From the NCBI RefSeq assembly GCF_900100275.1, contig NZ_FNET01000006.1, positions 124,001 through 188,000 on the forward strand: 64,000 bases of DNA. The letters run 5' to 3'. The stretch's first letter is position 1. Each line of letters starts with the position of its first letter. The position numbers and the translations under genes are program-made. This DNA is from Lentzea albidocapillata subsp. violacea (GTDB lineage Bacteria; Actinomycetota; Actinomycetes; Mycobacteriales; Pseudonocardiaceae). Under the pieces are notes generated by a model. The model saw only the letters and a list, made by a program, of their open reading frames with translations, was not told the DNA's origin and did not search any database. This document shows positions 9,604-19,439 of the stretch, in pieces.

Positions 9604-10635
9604 ATGAAGGCTCTCGTCAAGGTCGCCGCAGGGCCTGGCCTCGAACTGACCGACGTCCCGGACCCCACCCCCGGACCGACGGACGTGCTGGTCAGAGTGT
9701 TGCGCACCGGCATCTGCGGCACCGATCTGCACATCGACTCGTGGGACGACTGGGCCGCGCAGAACATCAAGGCGCCGCTCGTCCTCGGCCACGAGTTCGT
9801 CGGCGAGGTCGTCGAGATCGGCGGCAGCGTCACCGGCGTCAAGGTCGGCGACCTGGTCAGCGGCGAGGGCCACCTCGTCTGCGGAACCTGCCGCAACTGC
9901 AAGGCCGGCCGCCGCCACCTCTGCGCCAACACGCGCGGTCTCGGCGTGCACTCCAACGGCGCGTTCGCGCAGTACGTCGTACTGCCCGAGCAGAACGCGT
10001 GGGTGCACCGCACGGCCGTCGACCTGGACGTGGCCGCGATCTTCGACCCGTTCGGCAATGCCGTGCACACCGCGCTGAGCTTCCCCGTCATCGGCGAGGA
10101 CGTGATCATCACCGGTGCCGGCCCGATCGGCATCATGGCCGCCGCCGTCGCCAAGCACGCGGGCGCGCGCAACGTCGTGATCACCGACATCTCCGAGCAC
10201 CGCCTCGACCTCGCCCGCAAGGTCGGCGTCGACCTCGCGGTGAACGTCGCCGAGAAGACGATCGCGGACGCCCAGGCCGAACTCGGCATGGCCGAGGGCT
10301 TCGACGTCGGCATGGAGATGTCCGGCAAGCCGATGGCGATGCGGGACATGATCGCGAACATGGCGCACGGCGGTCGCATCGCGATGCTGGGGCTGCCCGC
10401 GGACGAGTTCTCCGTCGACTGGAGCAGCGTCGTGCTGAAGATGCTGCACATCAAGGGGATCTACGGCCGCGAGATGTTCGAGACCTGGTACTCGATGACC
10501 GTGCTGCTGCAGCGCGGCCTCGACCTCACGCCGGTCATCACGCACCGGTACGACCACACGCAGCACGCGGAGGCGTTCGCCACCGCGCGCGAAGGCAAGT
10601 GCGGCAAGGTCATCCTCGACTGGACGGGAGCCTGA
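9604..10635 (+). CDS. tdh: L-threonine 3-dehydrogenase
   Basis: A 343-residue zinc-dependent medium-chain dehydrogenase that oxidises L-threonine to 2-amino-3-ketobutyrate with NAD+. Sequence agrees closely with E. coli Tdh along its length: catalytic-zinc Cys in [12 protein letters not shown] in LGHEFVGEV, structural-zinc cysteines in [15 protein letters not shown], cofactor motif [22 protein letters not shown], and the hallmark [12 protein letters not shown]. The ATG at 9604 gives the family start MKAL; an upstream ATG at 9568 would add 12 unrelated residues. The stop overlaps the kbl start (TGATG), so the unstable ketoacid can be passed to the next enzyme. Confidence 0.97.
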   Translation: MKALVKVAAGPGLELTDVPDPTPGPTDVLVRVLRTGICGTDLHIDSWDDWAAQNIKAPLVLGHEFVGEVVEIGGSVTGVKVGDLVSGEGHLVCGTCRNCKAGRRHLCANTRGLGVHSNGAFAQYVVLPEQNAWVHRTAVDLDVAAIFDPFGNAVHTALSFPVIGEDVIITGAGPIGIMAAAVAKHAGARNVVITDISEHRLDLARKVGVDLAVNVAEKTIADAQAELGMAEGFDVGMEMSGKPMAMRDMIANMAHGGRIAMLGLPADEFSVDWSSVVLKMLHIKGIYGREMFETWYSMTVLLQRGLDLTPVITHRYDHTQHAEAFATAREGKCGKVILDWTGA

Positions 10636-11813
10636 TGTACGGCGAACTGAAGAACGACCTCCTCAAGACGATCGAGGAGATCAGGGAGGCCGGTCTCTAC
10701 AAGTCCGAACGCGTGATCGGCACCCCGCAGAACGCAACCGTGCGCGTGGGTTCCGGTGACGAGGTCCTGAACTTCTGCGCCAACAACTACCTCGGTCTCG
10801 CCGACCACCCGCAGCTGATCGAGGCCGCGAAGAAGGCGCTGGACGACTGGGGCTTCGGCATGGCCTCGGTGCGGTTCATCTGCGGCACCCAGGAGCCGCA
10901 CAAGGAACTGGAGCGCAAGCTCAGCGAGTTCCTCGGCACCGAGGACACGATCCTCTACAGCTCGTGCTTCGACGCGAACGGCGGCCTGTTCGAGACGCTG
11001 CTCGGCGCCGAGGACGCGATCATCTCCGACGAGCTGAACCACGCGTCGATCATCGACGGCGTCCGCCTGTCGAAGGCGCGTCGCTTCCGCTACAAGAACC
11101 GCGACATGGACGACCTCGAGCGCCAGCTCAAGGACGCGGCCGACGCCCGCTACCGGCTGATCGCGACCGACGGCGTGTTCTCGATGGACGGCTACCTCGC
11201 GCCGCTGGACGAGATCTGCGACCTGGCCGAGCGCTACAACGCGCTGGTCATGGTCGACGACTCGCACGCCGTCGGCTTCACCGGTCCGACCGGCCGCGGC
11301 ACCCCGGAACTGTTCGGCGTGCAGGACCGCGTCGACATCGTCACGGGAACGCTCGGCAAGGCGCTGGGCGGCGCGTCCGGCGGCTACACGTCGGGCCGCA
11401 AGGAGATCGTCGAACTGCTGCGCCAGCGCTCGCGCCCGTACCTGTTCTCGAACTCCCTCGCGCCGTCGATCACCGCCGCCGCGATCGCCACGCTGGAGAT
11501 GCTTTCCAGTTCCACGGAGCTGCTCTCCCAGCTGAGGTCGAACACCGAGCTCTTCCGCCGGCGGATGACCGAGGCGGGCTTCGACCTGCTGCCCGGCGAG
11601 CACCCGATCATCCCGGTGATGATCGGCGACGCCGCCGAGGCGGGCAGGCTGGCGGACCTGCTGCTGGAGCAGGGCGTCTACGTCATCGGCTTCTCGTACC
11701 CGGTCGTGCCGCACGGCAAGGCGCGCATCCGTACGCAGATGTCTGCTTCACACACCACCGAGGACGTTAACCGCGCCGTGGACGCGTTTATCGCCGCACG
11801 CGCAAAGATGTAA
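10635..11813 (+). CDS. kbl: Glycine C-acetyltransferase (2-amino-3-ketobutyrate CoA ligase)
   Basis: A 392-residue PLP-dependent alpha-oxoamine synthase. It cleaves 2-amino-3-ketobutyrate with CoA to glycine and acetyl-CoA, completing threonine degradation begun by Tdh. The PLP lysine is in [14 protein letters not shown]; other family markers are [28 protein letters not shown] and [10 protein letters not shown]. Length is normal. The ATG sits on the tdh stop (TGATG), and the two genes form the usual tdh-kbl pair. The reading frame is open far upstream through tdh in another frame, but only this start gives the family N-terminus. Confidence 0.97.
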   Translation: MYGELKNDLLKTIEEIREAGLYKSERVIGTPQNATVRVGSGDEVLNFCANNYLGLADHPQLIEAAKKALDDWGFGMASVRFICGTQEPHKELERKLSEFLGTEDTILYSSCFDANGGLFETLLGAEDAIISDELNHASIIDGVRLSKARRFRYKNRDMDDLERQLKDAADARYRLIATDGVFSMDGYLAPLDEICDLAERYNALVMVDDSHAVGFTGPTGRGTPELFGVQDRVDIVTGTLGKALGGASGGYTSGRKEIVELLRQRSRPYLFSNSLAPSITAAAIATLEMLSSSTELLSQLRSNTELFRRRMTEAGFDLLPGEHPIIPVMIGDAAEAGRLADLLLEQGVYVIGFSYPVVPHGKARIRTQMSASHTTEDVNRAVDAFIAARAKM

Positions 11814-11824
11814 AGGTAGGACTT

Positions 11825-11874
11825 GTACCGGCTCCATAAAACTACTTCTTTCGAGGAAAAACTGGAGCCGGTAC
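11825..11874. promoter_or_regulatory. Perfect 12-bp inverted repeat, likely operator of the XRE gene
   Basis: GTACCGGCTCCA (11825-11836) is repeated in inverted form as TGGAGCCGGTAC (11863-11874), with a 26-base AT-rich spacer. The right arm covers the expected -35 region of the leaderless promoter whose -10 is at 11887. A spaced symmetric site in front of a helix-turn-helix gene suggests autoregulation. The spacer is long for a terminator loop and there is no T tract, so a kbl terminator is less likely. Confidence 0.55.
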
Positions 11875-11886
11875 GAACATTTCTTC

Positions 11887-11892
11887 TAGCTT
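11887..11892 (+). promoter_or_regulatory. -10 element TAGCTT, leaderless start
   Basis: TAGCTT is placed six bases before the ATG at 11899, with no ribosome-binding site between them. Confidence 0.5.
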
Positions 11893-11898
11893 GTCGGC

Positions 11899-12729
11899 AT
11901 GCCTAGAAGAAAGTCCACCCTGTTGGGGCGCGAGTTCGGCAAGCGCGTCCGCGCCATCATCGATCAGATGAACATGCCCCACAGCAAGCTCGCTGAAAAA
12001 GTGGGCTGGGACCAATCCAAAATGTCCGACATGGTTCGTGGCAAGGGCGGCGTGACCGAGCTCGAAGTTGTGCAACTGCTCGCCTACTGCCGCGTCACGC
12101 CCGCCGAGTTCAGCAGCATGATCGAGTTGTACCGCGAGACACGCATGAACGGCTACCTGCAGATCCCCGACGACGGGATCCCTGACCAGGTGCGGATCTT
12201 GATCGAGCAGGAAGTCCTCGCCAACGCCATCACGGTCTGGGCCTCGCTCCTCATCCCGGGCCACCTCCAAACCGTTGACTACATGCGAGCGCTCGTCGAA
12301 GGGGGTACGACGAACGACGCAGTCGACTACGAGGAAGTCATCAAGGCGAGAATCGAGCGCCGCCGACTCTTTCACCACAGCCGCAAGTTCGTCTTCTACA
12401 TCGCTGAATCAGCACTGCGCCTGCCAGTGGGCGGTCCGGCAGTCATGAAGGACCAGCTCATCCACCTCCTGGGGGTGGCGGATCGTTCGTACGTCACTGT
12501 GCGGATCATTCCAAGCGCCCTCGGTGCACATGCCGGCGCCTCCGGGTCATTCCTCCAGCTACGCTACGAGAAGTTCGAGCCGGTGATCTTCATCGAGAGC
12601 AAGACCTGTTGCCTCTTCCTCGAAGACAAGTCCTCTCTGGACATCTACTCCAGCGTGCTGAAGCTGCTCGACGCCCAGGCGCTGGATGAGCAAGAATCGA
12701 AGGAGCTGATCAAAAGCATCCTGACCTGA
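11899..12729 (+). CDS. XRE-family regulator with DUF5753 domain
   Basis: A 276-residue regulator with an N-terminal helix-turn-helix (about 10-65: LGREFGKRVRAIIDQMNMPHSKLAEKVGWDQSKMSDMVRG) and a C-terminal DUF5753-type domain from about 95 to 270. This architecture is the Scr1/WhiJ type of Streptomyces, where it pairs with a small DUF397 protein, as it does here (next gene, four bases downstream). Such pairs affect antibiotic production and development and have been likened to toxin-antitoxin modules. The leaderless promoter and the inverted repeat upstream suggest self-control. Regulated genes beyond itself cannot be inferred. Confidence 0.9.
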   Translation: MPRRKSTLLGREFGKRVRAIIDQMNMPHSKLAEKVGWDQSKMSDMVRGKGGVTELEVVQLLAYCRVTPAEFSSMIELYRETRMNGYLQIPDDGIPDQVRILIEQEVLANAITVWASLLIPGHLQTVDYMRALVEGGTTNDAVDYEEVIKARIERRRLFHHSRKFVFYIAESALRLPVGGPAVMKDQLIHLLGVADRSYVTVRIIPSALGAHAGASGSFLQLRYEKFEPVIFIESKTCCLFLEDKSSLDIYSSVLKLLDAQALDEQESKELIKSILT

Positions 12730-12733
12730 GGAG

Positions 12734-12910
12734 ATGTTCCGCATGCCGGTCTGGCGCAAGAGCTCCTACAGCCCCGATGCGAGCGACTGCGTCGAGATCG
12801 GCCGCGGCATCGGCATCCGCGACAGTAAGGCGCCGACCACGCACCTGCCGGTGTCAGGCGAAGCGTGGTCCGCGTTCCTCCGTGATGTGACCCGCGTCAC
12901 CCCGCAGTAA
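12734..12910 (+). CDS. Small DUF397 protein, partner of the XRE regulator
   Basis: A 58-residue protein with the DUF397 signature: WRKSSYS near the N-terminus, then DCVEIG, IRDSK, and a C-terminal AWSAFL. In Streptomyces the XRE/DUF397 pairs (Scr1/Scr2-like) act together, the small protein modifying the regulator. It begins four bases after the regulator stop, preceded by GAGGAG which overlaps the stop; a second ATG three codons in (12743) is an alternative start. Tight linkage implies one mRNA. The molecular role, antitoxin or co-regulator, is unsettled. Confidence 0.85.
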   Translation: MFRMPVWRKSSYSPDASDCVEIGRGIGIRDSKAPTTHLPVSGEAWSAFLRDVTRVTPQ

Positions 12911-12939
12911 GAATCGACCAGGTCAGCGCACTACCTCAC

Positions 12940-13413
12940 GTGGAGGAATTCTCGGTCGTCTACCGCGAGTGCTACCCGCGAGTGCTCGCCTATGCGGCGA
13001 GCCACGCGGGCAGCCGGCTCGCCGAGGACATCACCAGCGAGACCTTCACGATCGCCTGGCGCAAGTCCGGCCAGATGCCGTCGAACGCGCTGCCGTGGCT
13101 GCTCGGCATCGCGCGCAACCTCGTGCGCGCCGCCCACCGCCAGACGACGACCTACGAGCTCACCGACTTCCCGGCCGACGACGACTTCGCGGTGATCGAG
13201 CTGCGGGCGGCGTTGTCGAGTCTGTCCGAGGCCGACCAGGAAGTTCTCACGCTGATCGCGTGGCACGGGCTGGCCGCGGCCGAGGCCGCGCAGGTGCTGG
13301 GGTGCACGACGGCGACGTTCTTCGTGCGGCTGCATCGGGCTCGACGTCGTTTGCAGGCTGCTCTCTGGACGCCGAAATTCGACAGTGCGAGGGAGTCATG
13401 GAAGACCTCATGA
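12940..13413 (+). CDS. ECF-type RNA polymerase sigma factor
   Basis: A 157-residue sigma-70 family protein with region 2 at about 5-70 (YRECYPRVLAYAxxHAGSRLAEDITSETFTIAW) and a region 4 helix-turn-helix at about 95-150 (LSEADQEVLTLIAWHGLAAAEAAQVLGC). It directs RNA polymerase to a private promoter set, unknown here. The GTG at 12940 lacks an upstream ribosome-binding site; a GGAGGAA lies just after it, but no better in-frame start follows, so the start is provisional. It overlaps the next gene, a membrane protein likely to be its partner or anti-sigma factor. Confidence 0.85.
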   Translation: MEEFSVVYRECYPRVLAYAASHAGSRLAEDITSETFTIAWRKSGQMPSNALPWLLGIARNLVRAAHRQTTTYELTDFPADDDFAVIELRAALSSLSEADQEVLTLIAWHGLAAAEAAQVLGCTTATFFVRLHRARRRLQAALWTPKFDSARESWKTS

Positions 13414-14414
13414 AGGACCTGGCGCAGGCCAGGCCGCCCGTGCCCGAGGTCGACCGCGACCGGATGGAACGCGATCTCGCGCGCATCGTCACGTTGCCGC
13501 AGGAGAGGCCGGTCCGGAAGCAGCTCGTCCGGCGGTTCGCTCCCTTGCTGGTCATCGGCGCGGTGATCGTGCTTGCGGTCGTGCTGCTGCCCGCGCCTCC
13601 TCAGTCCGTGCAGCCCGCCGCGCCTCCGAAGTGGTGGCATGAGCTGACGCGGCAGACGTCGTTGATGATCGTCGGCGACCCGGCGGACCCGTACGCCGTG
13701 TACCTCGACTCCAAGACGGACCGGTGGCTGGCCGCGAACCAGCAGGTCACGGTCGTCCAGAAGGACGGCGACGTGACGCCCTTCTCCCTCCAGCGCGGCG
13801 GCAACGAGTGGGAGGCCGCGGGCAAGCCGGAGACGGTGCCCCAGGTCGGCGGGAACCACCTGGTGCGCATCGGTCCGATGAAGCCGGCCGTGCAGAAGAC
13901 CGCGGTGTCCGGTTTCCAGATGTCCCTCCACAGCCAGGCGCGTCTCGACTCGCTCGAGTCGCTGCCCGCCGAGCCGCAGGAGTTGAGGAAGGCGCTGGAG
14001 ACCATCGTGGGGAACGACGCCTACCGGATCGGGTCACTTGCGATGGAGCTGATCAGCTCGAACGTGCGGGACGACCAGCGGCGGGCGGCGTTCGAACTGA
14101 TCAAGACGCTCGACGGGGCCCGGTTCCTCGGTGAGCTGACCGTGCTCAGCGAGCGGCGGGGGATCGGTGTGGCGATGGCCGCGCCGCCGACGTTCCAGTT
14201 CACCGACGTCGAGACGCAGCTGGTGATCAACCCGGAGACCGGCCTGCCGATCATCAAGCGGGACGTGATCACCACGCCTCAGCACGGCCTGGCCGCGAAG
14301 ACGGCCATCTCGCAGGTGGAGTACCTCCTGCTGGAGCAGGTGGCAATCGAGCCGATCGTGCCTCAGGACGTCCCCGTGAACGGCGAAGTGGAATCCCCCA
14401 TCATTGAGCGGTGA
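13398..14414 (+). CDS. CU044_5270-like membrane protein, putative sigma-factor partner
   Basis: A 338-residue protein with a 50-residue cytosolic N-terminus, one transmembrane helix (about 53-72, FAPLLVIGAVIVLAVVLLP) and a large extracytoplasmic domain. This layout is common beside ECF sigma genes in Pseudonocardiales, where it probably holds or senses for the sigma factor. No zinc-binding HxxxCxxC anti-sigma motif is visible. It starts within the sigma gene: ATG 13398 has GAGGGAG two bases upstream; ATG 13410, forming an ATGA overlap, is an alternative. Its stop overlaps the LysR gene start (GTGA). Confidence 0.7.
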   Translation: MEDLMKDLAQARPPVPEVDRDRMERDLARIVTLPQERPVRKQLVRRFAPLLVIGAVIVLAVVLLPAPPQSVQPAAPPKWWHELTRQTSLMIVGDPADPYAVYLDSKTDRWLAANQQVTVVQKDGDVTPFSLQRGGNEWEAAGKPETVPQVGGNHLVRIGPMKPAVQKTAVSGFQMSLHSQARLDSLESLPAEPQELRKALETIVGNDAYRIGSLAMELISSNVRDDQRRAAFELIKTLDGARFLGELTVLSERRGIGVAMAAPPTFQFTDVETQLVINPETGLPIIKRDVITTPQHGLAAKTAISQVEYLLLEQVAIEPIVPQDVPVNGEVESPIIER

Positions 14415-15262
14415 TCGACCCACGACGGCTCCGCGTGCTGCGCGCACTCGCTGACCACGGCACCGTGACGGCCGCAGCCGCCGCATTGCACCTCACGCCG
14501 TCGGCGGTGTCGCAGCAGCTCGCGGCGCTGGAGTCCGAGGCAGGACATCCGTTGCTGCTGCGCAAAGGACGACGGGTGTCGCTGACACCGGCGGGCGACC
14601 TGCTCGTCACGCACGCCCACGTCGTCGCCGCCGAACTGGAACGCGCACAGGCCACTTTGGACGCTCTGGCCTCCGGCTCGGCCGGTCGGGTGGGGGTGGC
14701 GGCGTTCGCTTCGGCGATCACGCAGGTGGTGGCGCCCGCGCTGGCCGCGTTGAAGGAACGGTCGATCGAACTGTCGGTGCGCGACGCCGAGGGGCACGAA
14801 AGCGTGCGGCTGTTGCTGGACGGCGAGATCGACGTGGCGATCACCGAGGAACACCGCACGACGGACCGTTTCACGCGGTTTCCGCTCTACACCGAGCCTT
14901 TCGACGTGGTGCTGCCGCCGGGGCATCCGGCCACCGGGCCGGTGGACCTGGCGGCGCTCGCGGACGAGGACTGGGTGGTGACGCTGCCCGGCAACCCGTT
15001 GCGTGACGTCGTGGAGATGGCGTGCGCGCAGGCCGGGTTCACGCCGCGTATCAGGCACACGTCTGATGACTTCCGCGCGATCCAAGCCCTGGTCGCGGCT
15101 GGCGGAGGGGTGGCGCTGGCGCCGCGCAACGCCGTGCGCGGGGTGCCGGTGGCCGGGGTGGCGCCGTTGCGGCGAGTGGTGGCGGCGGTGCGCCGTGGGT
15201 CCGAGGACCACCCACTGATTCAGGCAGTGCTCGACGAACTGCGGGACCCGTCGAGCCCTTGA
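14411..15262 (+). CDS. LysR-family transcriptional regulator
   Basis: A 283-residue LTTR: N-terminal winged helix-turn-helix (about 1-60, RRLRVLRALADHGTVTAAAAALHLTPSAVSQQLAALE) and a two-lobed periplasmic-binding-like effector domain from about 90 to 280. LysR proteins often control a divergent neighbour, but here the gene is last in the sigma-factor cluster, overlapping the previous stop by GTGA, and is followed by a decayed dehydrogenase. The effector is not predictable. Confidence 0.9.
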   Translation: MIDPRRLRVLRALADHGTVTAAAAALHLTPSAVSQQLAALESEAGHPLLLRKGRRVSLTPAGDLLVTHAHVVAAELERAQATLDALASGSAGRVGVAAFASAITQVVAPALAALKERSIELSVRDAEGHESVRLLLDGEIDVAITEEHRTTDRFTRFPLYTEPFDVVLPPGHPATGPVDLAALADEDWVVTLPGNPLRDVVEMACAQAGFTPRIRHTSDDFRAIQALVAAGGGVALAPRNAVRGVPVAGVAPLRRVVAAVRRGSEDHPLIQAVLDELRDPSSP

Positions 15263-15275
15263 CCGTAGTAGGAAC

Positions 15276-15729
15276 CGGGTTGACGAGCCGGAAGGCGCAA
15301 CCGATCGCCTCGGCTCCGCCGGCCCTCTCGACGATCTTCTCGGCCCGGACTCGGCCGATGTGGTGATCGACTACGTCGGCGGACAGGACAAGTGGGACGC
15401 GGCCCGAAACGTGCTCAAGCCACACGGCAGATTCGTCACCATCGCCCGTGACGAGGACGACCGAATCACGGTCGCATCCGGGTTGAGGATGGCCGTGACG
15501 ATTCTGACGCGTCAGACCAGGTCACGCTTCGGCCGCAGGATCGCCTACGTCCCGGTGTTCCTGGACGCATCCCACGCCATCCTCGACAGGGTCGACCGCA
15601 TGGTGGCAGCAGGACAGGTCCAGGTCCACATCGACCGCTCGTTCGCCTTCGATGTCGATCGTCATCGCTGCCCTGGATTACAGCAAGAACGGCAGGACGG
15701 GGGGCAAACTCGTGGTCGAGCGCGATTGA
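15276..15729 (+). pseudogene. Remnant of a zinc-type (quinone oxidoreductase-like) dehydrogenase
   Basis: Only the C-terminal half of an NAD(P)-dependent medium-chain dehydrogenase remains. One frame reads DVVIDYVGGQDKWDAA, then LKPHGRFVTIAR and, near 15600, MVAAGQVQVHIDRSFAF; the terminal part ALDYSKNGRTGGKLVVERD followed by TGA is in the +1 frame from 15661. The frames change between about 15640 and 15660. The nucleotide-binding and catalytic N-terminal half is absent, with the LysR gene directly upstream. Both truncation and frameshift indicate decay. Confidence 0.75.
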
Positions 15730-15740
15730 CGGGCGAGACC

Positions 15741-17370
<1,630 letters not shown>

Positions 17371-17372
<2 letters not shown>

Positions 17373-17384
17373 GGTCTAGACCAT
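17371..17384. promoter_or_regulatory. DasR-type dre palindrome over the ptsI start
   Basis: ATGGTCTAGACCAT is a perfect 14-base palindrome containing the core TGGTCTAGACCA known for DasR-responsive elements in Streptomyces. It spans from the -10 hexamer to the start codon of ptsI. Confidence 0.75.
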
Positions 17385-17385
17385 A
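17380..17385 (-). promoter_or_regulatory. -10 element TATGGT of ptsI, leaderless start
   Basis: On the minus strand TATGGT precedes the ATG at 17372 by seven bases. The only GGAGGG nearby is 14 bases from the start, too far to act as a normal ribosome-binding site, which favours leaderless initiation. Confidence 0.5.
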
Positions 17386-17516
17386 CCCTCCGACCGGAAA
17401 CCCAGGACAGCTCAGTGTGACCAATCAAGCGGCGGAACGCGCAGCGATGCACAGTTCGTCATCATGGCTTAACACGCACAGCCGACCGCGATGTGACCCT
17501 AGGCCATTCGGCCCAG

Positions 17517-17522
17517 TACGGT
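17517..17522 (+). promoter_or_regulatory. -10 element TACGGT, leaderless start
   Basis: TACGGT lies seven bases before the GTG at 17530, which decides this start over the in-frame GTG at 17521. Confidence 0.45.
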
Positions 17523-17529
17523 GCCAGCC

Positions 17530-18579
17530 GTGCGCCTTCCGTGCGGTTTCGCCGCAGTCCTCCTGGTCGCCGGGTGCTCGTCGGCGCAACCGGGCCTCGG
17601 CCCCGAGATCAACGTTCCCGCGCAGCTGAGCACCATCCAGGGCGCCGTCGACATGGCGCAGGAGGGTGCGACCATCGTCGTGTCGCCGGGCGTCTACGAG
17701 GAGTCGGTGCAGGTCAGGACCAAGGGCCTCACGATCAGGGGAGCCAAGCGCGGCAGCGTGATCATCGACGGCGAGGCCGAGCGCGCCAACGGGATCGTGG
17801 TCGCCGCACCGGACGTGTCCGTGCAGAACCTGACGGTCCGCAACCACACCTCAGACGGTGTGCTGATCTCCGAGCAGCGCGGCTTCCGCGTCTCCTACGT
17901 GACCGCCAGCAACAACGCGCGGTTCGGCGTCCACGCCGCCAACGCCCAGAACGGCGTGATCGAGCAGAGCTACGCGAGCGGCAGCGCGGACGCCGGGTTC
18001 TCCGTCGGCCGGTGCAAGCCGTGCGATGTCGTCGTGCGCGGCAACGTCGCCGAACGCAACGCCGTCGGCTACCAGGGCGTGAACGCGTCCGGCCGGATGT
18101 TCGTGCTGGGCAACAGGTTCAGCGGCAACCGGGTCGGCATGACCTCGGCCGCCGAACGCCAGGAGGACGTCGTGCTCGTCGGCAACCTCGTCTCCGGCAA
18201 CGACGAGGCCCTCTCGCCCGCGCACGCCGACGGCGCGTTCGGCCTCGGCATGAGCCTCCTGGCCAGCACGAAGAACCTGGTGTCCCGCAACCTGATCACC
18301 GGCAACCCCGGTACCGGGCTGGCGCTGAGCCGCAGCCAGGACCCGGTGGACCTGGGGAGCAACGTGATCGTCGGCAACGGCCAGGACGTGCGGTACGACG
18401 CCGACACGCCGCGCAAGAAGGTCAGGGCGCCGCGCGGAATCCCGTTCAACCAGGTCGCCGCCCCGCCGCTGCAACCGGAGATGCCTGCGGATCCGTTGCC
18501 GGACAGGGCACCGGACGTCGACAGGTACGCGCTGCCGAGCGAGGACCTGTTCGACGACCGTGCGGCGGTGCGGGCCTAG
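17530..18579 (+). CDS. Secreted lipoprotein with right-handed parallel beta-helix repeats
   Basis: A 349-residue protein with a short lipoprotein signal ending in LLVAGC (predicted lipidated Cys), then a NosD/pectate-lyase-like beta-helix: IQGAVDMAQEGATIVVSPGVYEE followed by repeated GVLIS, NNARFGVHA, NVAERNAVGYQG and NRFSGNRVGM turns to about residue 285. Such folds bind or cleave polysaccharides, but no catalytic residues are evident, so enzymatic activity is not claimed. A second GTG (17521) would add three residues. Its stop shares CTAG with the convergent rbsK stop at 18576-18579. Confidence 0.8.
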   Translation: MRLPCGFAAVLLVAGCSSAQPGLGPEINVPAQLSTIQGAVDMAQEGATIVVSPGVYEESVQVRTKGLTIRGAKRGSVIIDGEAERANGIVVAAPDVSVQNLTVRNHTSDGVLISEQRGFRVSYVTASNNARFGVHAANAQNGVIEQSYASGSADAGFSVGRCKPCDVVVRGNVAERNAVGYQGVNASGRMFVLGNRFSGNRVGMTSAAERQEDVVLVGNLVSGNDEALSPAHADGAFGLGMSLLASTKNLVSRNLITGNPGTGLALSRSQDPVDLGSNVIVGNGQDVRYDADTPRKKVRAPRGIPFNQVAAPPLQPEMPADPLPDRAPDVDRYALPSEDLFDDRAAVRA

Positions 18580-19439
18580 CCGACCTCGGCGGCGGTCGGG
18601 TAGGACGGCTGTGCGCCCGCCTTCGTGACGGACAGCGCGGCGACCTTCGCGGCGTAGCGGGCGGCCTGCACCAGGTCGTCGCCCTCGGCCAGCCGCGCGG
18701 ACAGCGCGCCGGCGAACGCGTCACCGGCGCCGGTCGTGTCGACCACCTCGTCGACCTCGATCGCCGGCACCTCGACGACGCCGGACTCCTGCACCACGGC
18801 GGCTCCGCGCGAGCCCAGCGTCACGATGGCCGAGCTCGGGCCGAGTTCGAGCAGGGAACGCCAGTCCGAGGCGAGCTGCGCGGCCTCGTGCTCGTTCACG
18901 ATCAGCACGGTGAGCTGCCGCAACGTCTCCGCGGGCAGTTGCGCGACCGGCGACAGGTTGAGCACGGTCCGGACGCCGGCACGGGAAGCGGCGCCGATCG
19001 CGTGGACCACCGTCTCCAGCGGCACTTCCAGCGAGCACGTCAGCACCTGAACGCCGCCGAACGACAAAGCGTCCACATCGGACAGTGACACGTCGGCATT
19101 GGCGCCGGGTGACACCACGATGGAGTTCTCGCCGTCCGGCGTCACGGTGATGTACGCGATCCCGGTGGGACGGGAGGAAGTCTTCACCAGCGCGGTGTCG
19201 ACGCCGGACGACTCCAGCGACTCGCGCAGCAGCGAGCCGTACCCGTCGCCACCGACGGCACCGACCAACGCGACGGAGGCACCGACGCGTGCGGCGGCAA
19301 CGGCGGTGTTCGCACCTTTGCCGCCGGGCAGCACGACGGTGTCACCGCCCAGCACGGTCTCACCGCCGGCGGGCCGCCTGCCGACCTCGACCACGAGGTC
19401 GGCGTTGGCGGACCCGAGAACGAGCAAAGTCTGCGTCAC
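18576..19439 (-). CDS. rbsK: Ribokinase (PfkB family)
   Basis: A 287-residue sugar kinase expected to phosphorylate D-ribose to ribose 5-phosphate after import by the adjacent ABC transporter. PfkB motifs are present: GGKGANTAVAAARVGA near residue 40 and the anion-hole/catalytic signature DTTGAGDAFAGAL near 240 with Asp as base. The GTG start overlaps the rbsB stop (GTGA). It is the last gene of the operon rbsR-rbsA-rbsC-rbsB-rbsK. A related sugar such as a deoxyribose analogue cannot be excluded. Confidence 0.92.
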   Translation of the reverse strand: MTQTLLVLGSANADLVVEVGRRPAGGETVLGGDTVVLPGGKGANTAVAAARVGASVALVGAVGGDGYGSLLRESLESSGVDTALVKTSSRPTGIAYITVTPDGENSIVVSPGANADVSLSDVDALSFGGVQVLTCSLEVPLETVVHAIGAASRAGVRTVLNLSPVAQLPAETLRQLTVLIVNEHEAAQLASDWRSLLELGPSSAIVTLGSRGAAVVQESGVVEVPAIEVDEVVDTTGAGDAFAGALSARLAEGDDLVQAARYAAKVAALSVTKAGAQPSYPTAAEVG

